Source of the DNA: Casuarius casuarius
Lineage: Eukaryota > Chordata > Aves > Casuariiformes > Casuariidae
NCBI GenBank assembly: GCA_003342895.1
Contig: PTFA01000055.1
Coordinates: forward strand, 293,267-357,266
DNA length: 64,000 nt
Direction of reading: 5' to 3'
Shown here: positions 35,228 through 48,101 of the stretch, piece after piece
Layout of the letters: each line of letters starts with the position of its first letter
How positions within the stretch are numbered: the first letter of the stretch is position 1
Translations under genes and position numbers: made by a program
Notes under the pieces: generated by a model
Database searches by the model: none
Told to the model about the DNA's origin: nothing
The model's input: only the letters and a program-made list of their open reading frames with translations

Positions 35228-36721
35228 TCCTTGACTTTTTGAATAATACTAAGCTGAGCTGATGACACTCCTCTTGAAGTTCTGAAGGTCACAAGCTAAC
35301 CTTTGGTATCATCTGTCATCCAGAAGAAAACATGAAACATATATTAGCATGTATTAATGATAAGTTTTCCCATAATTGGAAGCTTCTTGAGCTGATCAGT
35401 TGGTATCTATACTTTTGGTTAATATTTTTCCATTTCTTGCATCTAGACATTTATTGCATTTGAGTTTATTTTTTCTTTTTTTCTTTCTTCTTTTTCCATT
35501 GGAGGAATAATTGCAGTTCTTTTCAAATCTCCTAGGAAATTTTTCAGCTATGCAAAGTTATAACAAGATGTGACATCCAGTCCTAGCTAATCAGTGTTCA
35601 ACATAGACCCGCTACTGCAGTGCAGGGGGTGGCACTTTCAATTTGCCCGTGACACTGACCAGGTTTTTAAGGAACAGTGAGTGAAGGGAGAAAATAGCAT
35701 AAAAATGCTTAAATTTTTATAGAAAAGGTATAACTTTGTAAGAAAGCTCTATCATAAATTCCAAAAAAGTATATCTTAATGATACACTTAGAGTAAATCA
35801 TTTGCCTTGAGAGACAGGAGGTCTCTGGTGACCTGTATGGCAGCCACAAGAGACTACCAGACTAGCTACTTTCAGCTAAATGTACTCTCATATTAATATT
35901 TTAAAATGCCATAATGCCTCTCTGAAAACCTCAGAGGACAGATACATCAATTTGCGAGGTCTTCACTCCAGGAAATAGAAACAGGGATAATCTGCCATTA
36001 AAAGAAATAGTTCATTATGTCTGCTTCTTGGGAGCACATAAACTATGTCCCTCACATACTTATGTTGCAAATCCTCACTTTAATGTGAAGGGAAACACCA
36101 TGCCCCAGAGCTTTATTGTCCCTCTGTTTATTAGTACAAAAAGGTTTGTTGTGGTATGAAATCTTAAGCTTGTTGCAGTAATCAATCAGCTTCAAAGAGT
36201 CTCTTCCCTGAGCCAGAATCATTACAAATAAATCAATTAAACATAAAGTTTCTATTTTCAGAAGGATCACAATACAGAAAACCAGCAGTGCATCATAGTT
36301 AAGGAAAGGGATTTTACTAGGTTGGGGCTTCTAATACAAGACCCCTTTTCCTTCTTTTTCTTGCAAAGTGAGAGATTTATTTTTTTATTCCAGTTAATGC
36401 CTGAGTAGTCCTCTTTTAAACAACTATTTTAACAAGACAAAATTATACATTTATGAAAAAATAAAGAACACTACTTAATATGTCTCTGGCTGTGGAAAGG
36501 AATAAGAAATTAATCTACACCATTTTGGTCATTAAGAACAAAAAATTAGAGAGGACTAGACTCACAACTGTTGCCCAAAGGAATGTGTAATCTTCATTTT
36601 ACTGGGTTATCTGCCAGGCAAAGTACCAGATATTAGGACATATGTGGCACTTTTTCCTTGAGAATTTCTGCCCTATCTTTGTTTAAATATGTTCCTGAAA
36701 TTCTCATAATATTAGACAAAT
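35228..36721. other. AT-rich non-coding stretch, no gene seen
   Basis: A pyrimidine-rich tract lies at about 35467-35500. No exon or interspersed repeat is recognised. Confidence 0.5.
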
Positions 36722-36768
36722 AACAACAACAACAGCAGCAGAATTCTCTCTTCTCTTCTCTTCTCTTG
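36722..36768 (+). repeat. Compound microsatellite (AAC)n-(AGC)n and (CTCTT)n
   Basis: AACAACAACAAC at 36722-36734 is followed by CAGCAGCAG. After a few bases comes a pentanucleotide array (TCTCT/CTCTT, about 4-5 units) at about 36746-36768. Two different repeat types in tandem suggest a mutable spot. Confidence 0.8.
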
Positions 36769-38404
36769 GTCTGGTCTCCTTTACAGTTTATTATACATGA
36801 TCATATACTGAGCACACATTGCAAAGGACTTCTGGCATATATTCCGCATGGCTGCATTCTGGAAAAAAATTGAGGGCTTAACTGCTGCCTTTAAACCACC
36901 GCTTCTGTTGTACAGCTTGGAAGTTATGTTATAAAGGAGATGGAGAAATACAGCAGAGAAAAGACGGTCTTTAAGGTAAATGCTCCCCTGGATAGCTACA
37001 GACAGTTGCTATTTCTGGCACATAGCTGTACTGTGGATGAAGCAGGCACATGGTCATATATGGCTGCTGGGCATACCCTTGTTTTTCTGTGTGTACCTGA
37101 GATTTGCTAGATAGAGCCTTAGGTCTGATTTGTAATGATGACGAGGCTTACAACAGAACAGAAAACATAACAGTGCTCCAAGAAAAAGCTGAAGGCTTTT
37201 TAAATCAGGTGTCTAAATAAATTGATCACTTTGATTTCTATAGGATATTAACCTCAATTTTGCCAGTTTTCTCCATGAACAGTATCAAAATGAATATTTT
37301 CTTCAGGATCAGCTCAAACAAAATTGGCATGCTTTATATACTGAACTGATGCCAATAAACCAGTCAGCTGCATTTTTGTCTGAGCACATGATGTTGAGGA
37401 AATTGTAGCCTGAGTTTACAGGCTGAGTTCCTTCCTTATATCTTCCACTGCCTAAAGCAGGTTTTCTCCTGAACTTTCTCCTCAGCTCACGTCACTGCTG
37501 GTACATCATAGGAGACAACTTTTGAGTTGACGGCAAAAGGTTCAAACTGATTCAAACTGCAATATACTTTCAACAGGCTTAACAAGGGTGCTTAGTTTAG
37601 AACAGTAATCACCTTTACCTTCCAAAGGTTATTTTTAAGCCTACGTACAATGTGAATCATCCTCTATCTCATTCTCTATCTATATAATCCTTTCACCTCT
37701 CCATCAGCTGTACGTGGAGATCAGGATGAGCAGGTTCTTCAGTCATACGGCTAAGCTAATTCCTAGCATAATGTGCAATGAATCAGGATTGTACAAACAG
37801 ATCCTGAAGTTCTCGCTCAGTTTTCTATCCTTGTCTCCTGTCAAGATAAACTCCAGCTGAATTGTGTTCTGCCTGCCTAAGGACTAAATAAAAACTGAGG
37901 TCAGCAGTATCATCTGGATGTTTAGGCACAGAGCTTAACATCCATTCAAGCTCAGTCTGTGGCATTTCTACCTCTTTATCCTACACACGCATTTTTCAGA
38001 AGAATAGAGAAAGGCTGATCTGCTGTGAATAAATTCTGAGATCATATATTTTTTAGGAGTGGCAAAGAGAAACTATTTAATCTATGTAAACTATAATCTT
38101 GCAAATATATACTATTTCCTATATGGACAATAAATAAGCCTATATGGAAAAGAAAAAAACACAGTTCTTTTCTTTTGTAGTCCTGATATCATACCATAGA
38201 AAATCAGTATATTTCTAGTGATGGAACTCCTCATCACTGTAGAGTTCACTATTATTGTTACGGAGTATCATAGGAGTGTAACTTACTGGTCTTAATCAGT
38301 CTCCTGGAGAGTGTGACTTCCAAGAGACAGCAAATGATGTCTGAATGGATGAATTTGTATTTCCAGTGGAAACCGTCCACAGAGGATTATGTTCATGCCC
38401 TGCC
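36769..38404. other. Non-coding stretch, no gene seen
   Basis: No exon is recognised. The sequence appears single-copy apart from short runs. Confidence 0.5.
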
Positions 38405-38602
38405 ATCTTGCGCATTGGAACAAGTTCTCCAGGGAGGCTGTTGAACTATCCTTGCTCCCTCCTTGGAGCTTTCAGTACCAGACTATGCAAAGCCCTAAAC
38501 AACCCTGCCTGAATTCAGTGCTGACCCTGCTTTAGGCAGGAGGCTGCGGCAGATCTCCTCCCAAGGTCCCTTCCAGCCTGAAAGAGTCTACAGTTCTGTC
38601 AT
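38405..38602 (+). mobile_element. CR1 LINE 3'-end fragment
   Basis: The order of blocks is diagnostic for the CR1 3' untranslated end: GCATTGGAACAAGTTCTCC and AGGGAGGCTGTTGAACTATC, then CCTCCTTGGAGCTTTCAGTA, CCCTGCTTTAGGCAGGAGGC and AGGTCCCTTCCAGCCTGAA, ending near TCTACAGTTCTGTCAT. These match the chicken-repeat-1 pattern 'cattggaacaggctgcccagggaggttgt ... ccttggagatattcaa ... gaccctgcttgagcaggggg ... gaggtcccttccaacct ... attctgtgat'. CR1 copies are normally 5'-truncated, which explains the length of about 200 bp. It is moderately diverged and carries no coding part. Confidence 0.88.
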
Positions 38603-40867
38603 CTTTCCATAAAGAAATCCCACAAAGGCATCCACCAGTATCCCAGGAATCCTGCACAAAGTATCTGACTGAATTTCTTCTTTTTAGACTTCTATTCTGC
38701 TGTTTCTGGCAGGAGAGTGCATATGTTTTCTAAGATTGTTATAAATTAGCACAAGTCAATCAATTAACTAATTGGTTCTGCAATGAATGACAGTAAAAAC
38801 ATAGAAAGATAAGGTAATATTTGTGCAAAACATATGTGCCAGGTAAATAGTAAAAAATGTTAATCTTCTTACAGCTACCACCATCAGTTCATCTAGGCGT
38901 ATATCCATGACTGCAATGCTTGTAAAATGGCACTGCTGTAAATAGCTGGCCCCAGAGGGCTTTCTAGGCTAGTGAAGCCAAAGAATTAATTCACACTGAA
39001 ATATGAAATTAAGGTTTTGTTCCAAGGCAAAAGGAGAATAAAAGAACATACTGGTAAATCTGTGTGAAAGGAACCAACTTCAGCAAAACTACCTTCCCTT
39101 TCCAAAAGCAAAACCAACTAAAACCCTTCAGTAATATCCACTGGTTCCTTGATACATAATACACTGTGCATATGGTGAAATGTCAAAGTGCTCTTCCAGA
39201 ATCACAAAAGAAACAAAGGTACAGAAAAACCACTTAATAAAACACTAATACTTCCAGAGGGGTGGCAATAATTCTGCCACTCTATTCAGAGAAAAATATG
39301 AAGCATTGAGCTACATTTTCTTTTGAGTTACCAGATGGTCCTCCTAAGAGAGAAAAAATATCCTCTATGAATTGATAGTGTACTTGCTCTATTTGCTTAC
39401 CTCTCTGAGATAGGGTTACATCAGGAGCGCTAATTGTTATAAAACACCTGCTCTGATAATAAACAAAACAAGTTGGGGATAGAAAGAAAATAGTCTTGTG
39501 ATCATGTTAGAAGGCTTGTTGAACATGTTTTATCTGGAAGCTTGAAAGGCTCCCACAGATGTATCACCTTCGGAATGTAGGATCTTCTGACCTCATCATT
39601 TTAAAAAATCATCTCTATGCATCCATGTGATAATAGAGCATTTTATTAAAGAATCCAGGATACCATTTACCATTCGGAGCCAGGTATTTTCTTTATTAAT
39701 AGGGAACATTTTATTTGCACCCACAGACTATACTTAACTGTCATTTTGCTTAAACTCGTAAGTGCAGCAAATTTATAAGCTGGGAAAACCTATTTCCAAA
39801 GCTATGAAGTATATGGTTTGTTCATGTGCCTATGAACAGGGGGCACATTTCTAAATTAGGATCCGTATTTCTAAAATGAATGTTTATTTCTTAAAGATGA
39901 TTTTGACATTACTGAGGAAGATCTTCTCAGAAGTTTCCATGAACTGCTTAGTAGGTGAATGCTAATTTAGACAAATTCAAAGTGGAGATTATTACCTTCA
40001 CTAACTGATGGCAACATCTCCATCTCTTGATGTCTTCTGATCCAGAAAATCCAATTTTCTACTGGATATACTTCAGTTTAACTCTGTGAACATTCTATGG
40101 TAGAGCATTAGATTAAGCAATATTTTTGCTCCCTGAGGTCTTGCTACCTATTAGCTTGTGAAGATATACCTCATTTTGTCTCATAAATTTTACTACTTCT
40201 AATGGTGTGGATTTTAAGTCCACTAGAGTCAATGGCAAACCTTCTATTGATTTCCTTAGCTTTGGAATCAACCTTGATCAGATTATTAGTGAAACAAAAC
40301 ATGCATTGCTTAGAAATAATGGAAAAATCATCATTAAGGTTGTTATTGTCACATTCTCCCTGTGACTCTTACAGTTCTATCATGTATCCCAGTATCTAAC
40401 TGCATGCCAGAGAGCCTTTAATTTCACCAGCAATCTTCACCAGCTGGAAGACATTTCTGCCTTTCATCTAATTCTGGTAGTGCATTCCCTTCACTTGGAC
40501 CATGCATCTCAAGAGGCACTCATGCTAATCTTTGAGTGCATTATGTGCAGAGGACTTGGGCACTTGCTATGGTGTCTCAGGTATCCCAGAACCTGAATTT
40601 GATGCATTTTGGTCAAAGAATGCCTTGCTGTTTTCCAGTTACCTTGAATTCCAGTTAAACATAAAATTATTCATCATACTCAGAATAAGATTAAAAATAT
40701 TTTTAGAAGATATAAATGAAGGTATAAAAGGGAAATTGTGCATAAACTACTTACACAAAGATTAGATGAGAAAGGTCCTTTTTTCCATCTCTCATCTGAC
40801 TTGCTGTTTTCTTTCTGACAAGCACGGCGACAACCTTTGTGCAGCCCTTCCGCCTCAGCAAAGTGAC
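38603..40867. other. AT-rich non-coding stretch, no gene seen
   Basis: No coding exon or repeat is recognised. Frames at 40202-40399 and 40532-40765 on the + strand have no motif. Confidence 0.5.
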
Positions 40868-41098
40868 TTAGCAGAGCATCTTAGCTCTTTTCAGGTTTTC
40901 TAGGATGTCTAAGGCCTGTTTAATCTTTTCCTCTGATTTCACTCTTTTTGTAGGAGACTGTCTCTTAATTAGAATAAAGGCTCTTTCCTTTCCATAAGTA
41001 GATGTCCTTACTGCACTTAACCAGTTAGTAAACAGCTCTCTGTTTAAACAAAGTGTAAAACTGTCATCGCTATCCCCCACCCCTCTCTGTGATGGCAA
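40868..41098 (-). CDS. Unrecognised 76-codon open frame, doubtful
   Basis: The minus-strand frame begins at an ATG and has a basic, amphipathic C-terminal half (a run like KSEEKIKQALDILENLKRAK) that could form a helix or coiled coil. It therefore looks more protein-like than most frames here. No family is recognised, no splice context is visible, and the length is well within chance. It could be a piece of a decayed retroposed gene. It is kept at low confidence because its composition differs from the usual AT-driven frames. Confidence 0.1.
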   Translation of the reverse strand: MPSQRGVGDSDDSFTLCLNRELFTNWLSAVRTSTYGKERAFILIKRQSPTKRVKSEEKIKQALDILENLKRAKMLC

Positions 41099-44000
41099 CT
41101 TGGCATTCTTCGGTTTATAATATAGGTATCACTGTGTAAATATAACTGCTACAATAATCTGTACCTTAATATCATATGTGATACAAACCTCTAAACAAGC
41201 TAATGTAATATAGTTTATCATTGATTCTTGGTCGAGACCATACATGCTGACAGTCAAAAACTTTGGGGTGACAGCTGGCTTGGGATGGCTGATCCCCAAA
41301 CTTTCCTCAGAGACATGCTGCAATAACCACTTCTTTCTATGACAGAGTAAAGATGCATTAAGAAGAAACATAGCTGGACCTTGTGCTTTTTAAAAAAGTA
41401 ATCAACTTAGGTTCTTTACTGATGTACTACTAGTGTCTTAGCACAAGCAGATTCTTCAATTGCAGCCATCAAAACACAGCAATTTGTTATTTGAGAAGTT
41501 AATTAGAAAGTTCGATTCTTTAGACATTATCTGGGTACACAACAGGAAAGATCACTAAGGGCCACATGGCAGTGAAACTATATCCTTATGGAATAAAGGG
41601 TACTTAGTGTCTGTAAAAGTATCAACATCTGGTGCACAACATTAAGTGGAAAAGGTGGATCATTTGGCACTGTATTGTGGACTACCCTGGCAGCCTTTGG
41701 AAAAATAATAGAGATGTTTCTAAAATCACTTGTGGCAAGGGGCCAAATGCTGACATTTTTCACACAGCTGGACCTACCACTTAACGCTATGAAGTTTTGT
41801 ATGAATTTCAGTACAGGGTATGAATCTACCTGTTTATTGCAAATTCGTTTAATAATCTGGCTGACCTTGTACTTTCTGAGCATTGAATAAAATCTATTTG
41901 ACTCACTGAAAAGCTAAGCTTGATACAGACACATTATGAAGTTTGGTAGTATTCAATGCTGTCTTCATTTTGCTGCACATAATGGTCCTATTCTTCACCG
42001 TTCATGAATTATGTAGGTCACTACATACTCATGCCAGGAAAACCTTTCTAGCACCCCACACAATCATGTATTTTGTATATGTATTGACATGTATTATTGT
42101 GATCCTCTTAGAAATATTTCGGGGAAATACTATAATGTTAATAGGACTATTTTTGTTTGTCTCTATCTGTAATGCCAAGTGCATTAGTTGTCATGAATGC
42201 AACTGTGCAGAGACTGAGGAAGAGAAAAATAATAAAAAAAAAAGAAATGTTTTAAAGTGAATGTATGGCCAAAAATAGCTTTGCTACCATGAAACATACT
42301 GTTGTGTTATAGTTTGATTTTGCAGATCTATGAGTTCATATGCTTAAAGCAAGAATACTTTTTCATTGTAAAGATATAAATGTAAAGCTTATCAGAAGTT
42401 TCCTTCTGCAATAATTAATCAAAGAGAGGGGATTCACTGATGCTCTGCCCTTATCTTGGATTCACTGATCTTTTTCCAAATCTCAAGCATGGTTCTCAAG
42501 CAATGCTACTGGCAGTCCTGTCCAGACCAAATATCCAGTGTTTCTGAGATCTGGGGTTTAAAAGCAGATCTGCCACTCAGACTGAGCCAAAGCTGCAGAT
42601 CAATTACTGTAGGAAATCTATTTTGGATTATAATTGCTATTTGTTGGTACTTCTAAAATTCAAATTTTATGGAATTTTACTGATAGTCCAATTTTACTTC
42701 ACATCATAATTCATAAAACCTGAAAATTTCCTTGGCTACTGCTCTTTTTGACCATCTCTAAAATGTGAAAGTCTCTCAAGTGACTTAATGGAAGAGATGG
42801 ATTAGTACTTCTTTGATTTTTTCATTTAGGGAATAAAAGAGAATTTCATAGCTGAAGAAAGAGAGAAAAATTGATTTCTTAATTTTCAAGTTGGTTCAAA
42901 ATAATCAAGAATCATTTGAGGCTGTTCAGGATGTGCAGAATTTTAGAGTTCTTGAAGTGACATACCACAGTCACAATGAGAAAGACAAAAGTAAACTTTA
43001 TTAGTTTAAGACATAGATAATATAGGTGATGTATTCTTGCCTGAAAAAATTACAGGCCTAACATAGTGTTTAGTGCATTTACTAATATATTCTTAAATGT
43101 TTGGTTTGACATATCATTTTAGCATTTATCAGGAAAAATTTTCTGAAGTTTTGAAATCCTACAAATCAGTGCTTTAGAGACAGAACTCCGAAACAGACTC
43201 ATGATACAGCTACATGTAAGACAAAAGTTGTAGGCAGGGGTGCGATGGAGGAGACTGTTCAATTGTTTAATCTGACACTAGCAAACATGGAAAACATAAC
43301 TATTCGAGTATATCCTTGTTAGTATGGTTCATGCGAGACAGATTTCCTGGCTGAGCACGACCACCAGAACACACTTTCTGATGCCTACATTGTCAGCTTT
43401 TGAGCCATCACGACCAGCTAAATAGAGACACACTCCAACATCTGAATCCACGTTCCACAGAACTGTGGACTGGAAATCTCATTTTTTACTAAGCATTGCA
43501 ACAAAGAAATAGATCACCCTCTTAGTCGGCTACCTTAAATTCACTTTCAACACCAATACAAAAATAAACTAAACTGTTAACTTACAACATCCAACATAGA
43601 TGAGTATTTACCATGTTCGGATAAACACAGGTGGCAGAAGAAGGAAATTGCGTTTCATCTGCTTATGCAAAACTTACCGGGTTTATCTGCCTCCCTGCCC
43701 TTCCTTTCTTCTCTCTCTCTCCTCAGCTGATCTGATCCATGGAGTTCACAACTCTGTCTTGGCATGCGTCTGATGTCTTTAGGTTGCTTTAGACAGGCAT
43801 CCTGGCTAGCTGTAAACCTTTATCCTCATTTGTGGTATTTTGGCAGTAGCAAGTTATTCATGTTAAAATCTCTCTTTTTTCCCTCCCCACCCCCAAAAGT
43901 CATCCTTCAAGTACCCAAGAGTTGTTCGACTATTAATTGCCCTAACCTCTCTAGAAATGCAAATTTACATTTGCCAGGCTAGGAGCAGACATCTTCTGCA

Positions 44001-46119
44001 TTTGGCTGAATTGATAATCCTTCAAAGGGCTGTTTCCCTAAGTAAGGCAGTGTGGAAATCTCAGTGCAAACCTTATGAACTTATCTACATAGAGTATGTG
44101 CTCTGTAGCCATTAAACCATACACACAATGTGAAAACCTTAGACTCTGAACCTTATAGTTCATTTAGACATGCATTGTCAACCACAATTTATAAATGATT
44201 GAACAGTGTGAACACTTGTGTTTCTTTGCTGCCTCTTCTTTGAGTGATAACAATATTCTTAGGAACTTAGGATCACATTGAGTTTGGGGTGAAGAACCCT
44301 TCAGTCCTGTTCTTAAGGGATGACATATTTTCAGTCTTTTGATCACTAAGTAGGTATTCTTAAATACAAAATACTTGGAAGGTTCAGCAGGTCTCTCAAT
44401 GAAAACTATTGTTTTCTGACTTGGAGTGATTTTATTTCTCGTCAGTGTAATAGTTCATAAAAAGGGGAAAATATTCAGCTGGCAATCCAACATTGTAGTC
44501 ACTAGCCACTTTCCTACCAGTACCTTTCTAGCAAAAGCCAAAGCCATACAGTCACAGGATAGATAGCAAGTCTGTCCATTATCAGTATTGAATCACAGAG
44601 CTGTCTTTCCCTTTCTCTCTTTTAAGCTTTAAATTTTCAGGAAATTGCTATTGGAACCTTTTCCTTCAAGCTTTCAAACCTGTCATATTGCATCAGGATC
44701 ACTTTTTAAAGGCAGCTGTGCACCAGTGAAAATCAAAGCAGTACCATGACTGGTTGTGAGGACTGCCAGTCTCTTAGAACAGCTAAGCTGATTAGTCTTT
44801 GCACGAAAAAGATTAAGTCAATAAGTGCATCTAGCTGTTTTAAGAATTCACACCTAGAGTTGTGTGTATCTTTAAATAGAGACAGACACATGTTCTAGCA
44901 AATATGTTTATACTTAGACCATGGAACGAAAGAATATGCTAAGAAAAAGATACAAGTGTTGTTCTAATAAAACTGATATATATTAAAAGATCACAAATTT
45001 GACCTTTCAGAGTAGTTTGTTGTTGGTAAGATGTGCTGACAGTAAGTGCACCTTAGATACTCAGTGCAGCTCTCAGCCAAGATGAGATCTGGTCTCAAGC
45101 AAATACCAATATCAGAAAGCAACTATAGTTTGTTATGTACTATGTACTTGAAATGGGGAAGGAAAGTGGTTGTGTGAAATTTAGTCATTTAAGATAATGA
45201 TGAAAAGTTATTTCATAAAGTGGGGTTGGAAAAAGAGACAGCTAACATTTATTTTGTCACCTCTGTTGGTCCTTCCTACATGGTTTTCTGTCTTTTGCAC
45301 CAAGTGATGTTTCAATTTAGAGGAAAATAAAGCTATATTTATAAGCTAGGAACAGGCTTTTATTATAAATTCACCTGAGTCCAGGTTAAATGAGCATTCC
45401 TTATCAGTTCTGACACTTTTTAGTTCTACAATTCGACTTCTCCCAACGGGCATTCTACCACATGGCAGAGATGGAAGGTACCTATTTCTGGTAGCAAAAT
45501 AGAACTGTTCTAATAAGAACAAGGAAATCAGTATTATTTCTAGAAATACTTCATATCTTTTCTAACTTCTCTATAGAATTTCTCCTTGATTTTCGACTCT
45601 GTTATCTTGCTGCAGTTTTAATGAAATAACATACAATTCCTTTCATTTCTTTTTCATTGGTATGAGTAATTGTTCAATATAATTAGAATTTATGCTTCAG
45701 TTGAATAAAAATTTTAGGCTAATACCTAGTATCACAGCAAACAGGGATAATTACTCCTTTTCCATTCTCCAGCAGTCAGCTGAGCTTCCCACTCACAGTT
45801 TCTACTTTCCAACTTTCTGACCTTATGGTTGCTTTTTATCCTCTCTGTAAGGTAGGCTGGATACTCTTTCCTCAAAGGGAGAGCCAGGAAAGGAAAAAGT
45901 CTTCAAGTCCCTCTCAGCAGGAATTTTGACTGTCTGCTTGAGAGACTTCTCTTCACTTCCCCACTGATCCTCCTATTCTTTTATCCTTTTCCTTTTCCCA
46001 GCAGCATTTCTTTCCTGTGTCCAAGTGCATTTTTTTCTACCCTGCTTCATTAGCCAGCTATAGGCTTGCAAGGGTGCAATTCCCTGACAACAAGGAAATT
46101 TCTGTAGTGGTGGCTGGAG
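41099..46119. other. Long AT-rich non-coding stretch, no gene seen
   Basis: This contains an A-run at about 42232-42243 and a C-rich patch at about 43880-43895. A somewhat CpG-richer unique segment lies at about 43235-43460. Antiparallel overlapping frames at 41578-41890 and a hydrophobic 105-codon + frame at 41943-42260 (a likely chance product of T-rich sequence, ending in a lysine/asparagine run) show no family. No interspersed repeat is recognised. Confidence 0.5.
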
Positions 46120-46219
46120 TATATCACAGAGTGAAAATTATTAGCCTCTGACATACAGGAGGTCAGTCCAAATGATCTATTGGTCCCCCTGGAATTAAGG
46201 TTTATAAGTCTATTATTTT
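46120..46219 (+). mobile_element. Old CR1-type LINE 3'-end fragment
   Basis: ACATACAGGAGGTCAGTCCA followed by AATGATCTATTGGTCCCCC, then TGGAATTAAGG and ATAAGTCTATTATT fits the tail of older CR1 subfamilies: 'caggaggtcagactagatgatc...atggtcccttctggccttaaa..tctatgaatct'. It is more diverged than the copy at 38405 and belongs to a different subfamily. Only the last 100 bases or so are visible. Confidence 0.6.
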
Positions 46220-46435
46220 AACACAAATTATAAATAAGTCTCAATCACCAGCTTTCATACTTTTTCTGATCCTTAGGGGGTTTTACTCAGTTAATTCATT
46301 TAAATTAGGCCTAAGATGTGAAGTCAGGAAAAATTGTTAGATAGTTCTTTGAACTCCCATCCACAACTCCGACAGGACAAGAGACATTTGTACTATAATC
46401 ATGTGCAAATTATGTGCATAAGGAAAACTGCTTAC
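46220..46435. other. Spacer between two CR1 fragments
   Basis: AT-rich DNA without recognised features separates two CR1 copies in the same orientation. Confidence 0.4.
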
Positions 46436-46978
46436 TGGGTTTTACTAGGAGTGTGGTTAGCAGACTGAAGGAAGTCATTGTCCCTGTCTGCCCAGCACTG
46501 ATGAGGCCACGCTTGGAATGCTGCTTCCAGTTTTGGATCTCCCAGTTCAAGAAGGATGTTGAGAAAATAGAGTCTAGTGGAGGGCTCTCAGCATGGCTGA
46601 TGGACTACGAGGAGAGATTTTTAGACAGTTGGGCTCATTTAATCTGATGAAGAGAAGGCTGAGGGGAAACCTAATAGCTTTTACAGTTATCTGAAGGAGA
46701 ATAATGAGAACGAAGGAACCAAGATCTTCTTGTAGTGGCAGACAGCAGAACAAATGGCAAAGCTGCATCTTAGGAGGTTTAGATTTGACATTCATTAAAA
46801 CTTTTTCACCAAGAAGGTCACCTGGAGAGGTAGCGGAGTCTCCCTCTTGAAGCTTTTCAAGCCTCAGCTAGAGAAAACCATGACCGATCTGATCTACCAT
46901 TGGCAGCAGTGCTGCTCCACATGGGAGGCTGGACCTTCAGCTGTTCTTTCTAAAAATTTATGTGATTCAATGATACTT
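46436..46978 (+). mobile_element. CR1 LINE fragment: ORF2 C-terminal remnant plus 3' UTR
   Basis: About 540 bp of a CR1 retrotransposon. The 5' part (about 46440-46650) encodes the end of the ORF2 reverse transcriptase region; the + frame reads RPRLECCFQFWISQFKKD followed by a YEER motif, which are hallmark residues of the CR1 ORF2 C-terminus. The frame then breaks. The 3' part contains GAAGAGAAGGCTGAGGGGAA, CTTAGGAGGTTTAG, ACTTTTTCACCAAGAAGGTC and GAGAGGTAGCGGAGTCTCCC, and ends near TGTGATTCAATGAT, which corresponds to the CR1 terminal octamer-like repeats (ATTCTATGAT). The element is 5'-truncated, multiply mutated and inactive. Confidence 0.92.
46440..46647 (+). pseudogene. CR1 ORF2 (reverse transcriptase) C-terminal remnant
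   Basis: This is the residual open frame inside the CR1 fragment. It corresponds to the last part of the ORF2 polyprotein, downstream of the polymerase palm, where CR1 proteins carry a conserved 'RP(H/R)LEYCVQFW..Q.KKD' segment. No start codon belongs to it: the ATG at 46414 lies in flanking DNA. The endonuclease and the catalytic palm are absent because of 5' truncation, so it cannot function. Confidence 0.8.
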
Positions 46979-47490
46979 GCTTTGAAAATCTGATAGTCTG
47001 AGGAATTGCTTGAAATTCATGGTAGTAGAGTGAAATAGGCACTAATGTAGTACTGATCTAAATAGGTGATGTGCAGCCACCAATGTATCACATTTTGTGG
47101 GAATACATACAAATGATTGAGGGGGGCTACAGTCCAGTTAGCTCGCTGATAAATCTGTGTCCAAATACTTAATATTTTGGAGACATTGAATAGAATGACT
47201 TAGCCTTAGAGCTCTAGTGCTGTAAATTATCATTCCTTTAGCAATTCAGAATTGTAGTGTTGTTACATGCTATACATATGTAAAAAGATGAATTTCTCTA
47301 TAAAAATGTTTTCAATTAAGAAAAATAATTTATAAGCCAAATGAATCATAATTAATTTACAGCATACAGCAGGTTTCAGGCCTCAAAAATTGGAAGCCAA
47401 TTTTTTCGTTAATACTCAGGCTCAGGCTTCAGTCCCCAGTCACTTACATTTACATATGTGAGCCAGAGAATAAAACAGAGTTGTTCTTAT
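46979..47490. other. AT-rich non-coding stretch
   Basis: No exon or repeat is recognised, apart from a short G-run (GAGGGGGGC) at about 47119. Confidence 0.5.
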
Positions 47491-47519
47491 TTGAAAGCAT
47501 CTGTAGGATCAGGCCCTAA
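47491..47519. repeat. Palindromic MITE end fragment
   Basis: AAGCATCTGTAGGATCAGGC followed by CCTA matches the terminal motif 'ggcttgcaggatcaggccc' of sauropsid palindromic repeats. Only the end is recognisable. Confidence 0.3.
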
Positions 47520-48060
47520 TGGATATGGATAGGTAGGAGCAAGAGAAGATACAAATTTTTAGCTTTTATAATGTCAACCTTTTACCATGATTTGGCACAC
47601 AAAGAATACTATACAAAGCAACTGCAAATAGAAAAATGTGTCAATGTGTAGTAAGATTTCTATGTCAAAACAACATCAAAACATTCAAAGGAGCCATTTA
47701 TGATGTCAATGAAAGAACTACAATGCTACTAATTCACATTGCTTCTCTTTTTCTTACTTAATTGTTTATATGCTTTAAAGGAATACAGCTTTTTCAGATA
47801 GATGTTGCCACCTTGGAACGATTCAATTTCAAATGCTGATAAACCCACCCACTGTCCCCAGACTGGCCAAATACACTTAATATATGTATGTATATCTTAA
47901 AAAATGAGGTTTAAGCCTATGAAGTGCTACATGTGACATCTTATGTTATCTTCCAGAAGCAATAAGATCACATATAAGTAGATTCTTTGAAACTAGTAGT
48001 CCATAGGAAGCTTAATTTTATTTTGATTGAGGCTATAGTTAGCAAATCATGAATTACATG
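47520..48060. other. AT-rich non-coding stretch
   Basis: No gene is seen. A short TATATGTATGTATAT run lies at about 47880-47895. Confidence 0.5.
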
Positions 48061-48101
48061 AGGAGGAACTCCAGGAGGAACCTCCAAGAGGAACCTCAAG
48101 A
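48061..48101 (+). repeat. Short tandem repeat, about 14-15 bp unit
   Basis: Three imperfect units of GAGGAAC(C)TCCAA lie head to tail (AGGAGGAACTCC, AGGAGGAACCTCC, AAGAGGAACCTC). This is a small purine-rich minisatellite. Confidence 0.65.

Noticed and set aside
41943..42260. 105-codon hydrophobic frame resembling a membrane protein
   Set aside because: Hydrophobicity follows from T-rich codons. It ends in a lysine/asparagine run from an A-tract, with no family match.
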